64,000 bases of DNA from Ampullaceana balthica (taxonomy: Eukaryota; Mollusca; Gastropoda; Lymnaeidae): NCBI GenBank assembly GCA_944989445.1, contig CALYLW010000317.1, positions 548,252 through 612,251 of the forward strand, given 5' to 3'. Shown here in pieces: positions 62,223 to 64,000 of the stretch; position 1 is the stretch's first letter; each line of letters begins with the position of its first letter. The notes under the pieces are model-generated. The model ran no database searches, was not told the origin of the DNA, and worked only from the letters and a program-made list of their open reading frames with translations. Both the position numbers and the translations under genes were made by a program.

Positions 62223-64000
62223 TCAAAGATTTTCTCCAAATCTCAAAGATTTCTCCGGCTCTTAAGGATTTTCTCCAAATCTCAAAAAATTTCTCAAAAT
62301 CTCAAAGATTTTCTCCTGCTCTAAAAGATTTTCTCCGGCTCTCAAAGATTTTCTCCGGCTCTCAAAGATTTTCTCCAAATCTCAAAGATATTCTCCAAAA
62401 TCTAAAAGATTTTCTCCAAATCCCAAAGATTTTCTCCAAATCTCAAAGATTTTCCCCTGCTCTCAAAGATTTTCCCCTGCTCTCAAAGATTTTCTCCAAA
62501 TCTCAAAGATTTTCTCCAAATCTCAAAGATTTTCTCAGACTCTCAAAGATTTTCTCAGACTCTCAAAGATTTTCTTCAAATCTCAAAGATTTTCTAAGAC
62601 TCTCAAAGATGTTCTTCAAATCTCAAAGATTTTCTCCGGCTCTCAAAGATTTTCTCCAAATCTCAGAGATTTTCTCAAAATCTCAAAGATTTTCTCCGGC
62701 TCCCAAAGATTTTCTCCAAATCTCAAAGATTTTCTCCAAATCTCAAAGATTTTCTCCGGCTCTCAAAGATTTTCTCCAAATCTCAAAGATTTTCTCAAAA
62801 TCTCAAAGATTTTCTCCGGCTCCAAAAGATTTTCTCCAAATCTCAAAGATTTTCTCCGGCACTCAAAGATTTTCTCCAAATCTCAAATATTTTCTCCAAA
62901 TCTCAAAGATTTTCCCCAGCTCTCAAAGATTTTCTCCGGCACTCAAAGATTTTCTCCAAATCTCAAAGATTTTCTCCAAATCTCAAAGATTTTCTCCAAA
63001 TCTCAAAGATTTTCTCCAAATCTCAAAGATTTTCTCCAAATCTCAAAGATTTTCTCCTAATCTCAAAGATTTTATCCAAATCTCAAAGATGTTCTCCAAA
63101 TCTCAAAGATTTTCTCTAAATCTCAAAGATTTTCACCAAATCTCAAAGATTTTCTCCAAATCTGAAATATGTTCCCCGGGTCTCAAAGATTTTATCAGGC
63201 ACTCAATGATTTTCTCCAAATCTCAAAGATTTTCTCCAAATCTCAAAGATTTTCTCCAAATCACAAAGATTTTCTCCAAATCTCAAAGATTTTCTCCAAA
63301 TCTCATAGTTTTTCTCCTAATATCAAAGATTTTCTCGAAATCTCAAAGATTTTCTCCAAATCTCAAAGATTTTCTTCGAATCTCAAAGATTTTCTCCGTC
63401 TCTCAAAGATTTTCTCCGGCTCTCAAAGATTTTCTCCAAATCTCAAAGATTTTCTCCAAATCTCAAAGATTTTCTCCAAATCTCAAAGATTTTCTCCGAA
63501 TCTCAAAGATTTTCTCCTAATCTCAAAGATTTTCTCCGGCTCTCAAAGATTTTCTCCAAATCTCAAAGATTTTCTCCAAATCTCAAAGATTTTCACCAAA
63601 TCTCAAAGATTTTCTCCGAATCTCAAAGATTTTCTCTAAATCTCAAAGATTTCTCGGCACTCAAAAATTTTCTCCAAATCTCAAATATTTTCTCGAAATC
63701 TCAAAGATTTTCTCCAAATCACAAAGATTTTCTCCAAATCTCAAAGATTTTCCCTAGCTCTCAAAGATTTTATCCAAATCTCAAAGATTTTCTCCAAATC
63801 TCAAAGATTTTCCCCAAATCTCAAAGATTTTCTCTAAATCTCAAAGATTTTCTCCAAATCTTAAAGATTTTATCCAAATCTCAAATATTTTCCCCGGGTC
63901 TAAAAGTTTTTCTCAGGCACTCAAAAATTTTCTCCAAATCTCAAAGATTTTCTCCAAATCTCAATGATTTCCACAAAATCTCAAAGATTTTCTCCAAATC
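62223..64000 (+). repeat. Minisatellite, 20-bp unit, about 89 copies, continuing past the window
   Basis: The unit CTCAAAGATTTTCTCCAAAT folds as AGATTTtctccAAATCT (6-bp arms). A second class with GGCT in place of AAAT breaks the stem and recurs in clusters. The 303- and 156-codon frames across it (KIFSKSQRFSPN type) are artefacts of period. Confidence 0.97.

Noticed and set aside
62609..63639. Long Ser/Phe/Lys-rich repetitive proteins
   Set aside because: Frames over a 20-bp array (60 bp = 20 codons); stop-free by composition only.

Overview
This is a 64 kb piece of an animal nuclear genome. The supported genes have introns with GT..AG junctions, the DNA is AT-rich, and most of the rest is tandem repeats and transposon relics. 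The best guess is a mollusc, probably a gastropod. That rests on the style of the malic enzyme gene, a tRNA-derived SINE of the kind known from molluscs, dense hAT-type MITEs and very frequent minisatellites. I could not test this by database search.

Layout. (a) 1-26.8 kb, + strand: a complete 12-exon NADP-dependent malic enzyme gene (587 aa once one extra base in exon 2 is set aside). Its introns 1-3 are packed with minisatellites. (b) 26.8-31 kb: the malic enzyme 3' UTR runs tail-to-tail into a minus-strand gene for an unrecognised 294-aa protein with one membrane segment and an acidic, Ser-rich N-terminal region. (c) 31-52.4 kb: a transposon graveyard. It holds at least eight hAT-type elements with recognisable 8-bp target duplications (some nested), three LINE relics, a LINE relic and a hAT relic inside a 3.2 kb inverted-repeat pair, and two dispersed repeat families. 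(d) 53.3-56.7 kb: one 3.4 kb array of a 43-bp unit. (e) 57.9-64 kb: more minisatellites around a minus-strand gene for a serine protease homologue that has lost all three catalytic residues, plus a SINE with a perfect 15-bp target duplication. A 20-bp array runs off the right edge.

Most notable. In the malic enzyme gene, tandem repeats arise again and again at exon-intron junctions. The donor sites of exons 2, 4, 8 and 9 each lie inside a tandemly repeated unit (30 bp x about 30, 58 bp x4, 32 bp x3, 83 bp x3). Exon 3 seeded a 23-bp minisatellite just upstream of itself, flanked by a broken second copy of its acceptor. The exon 2 array is effectively a string of copies of one AG|GT splice junction, each with a branch-point-like CTAAC one unit upstream. 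By my boundaries about 18 kb (roughly a quarter) of the window is tandem repeat in some 31 separate arrays, and many of the unrelated units contain a short inverted repeat.
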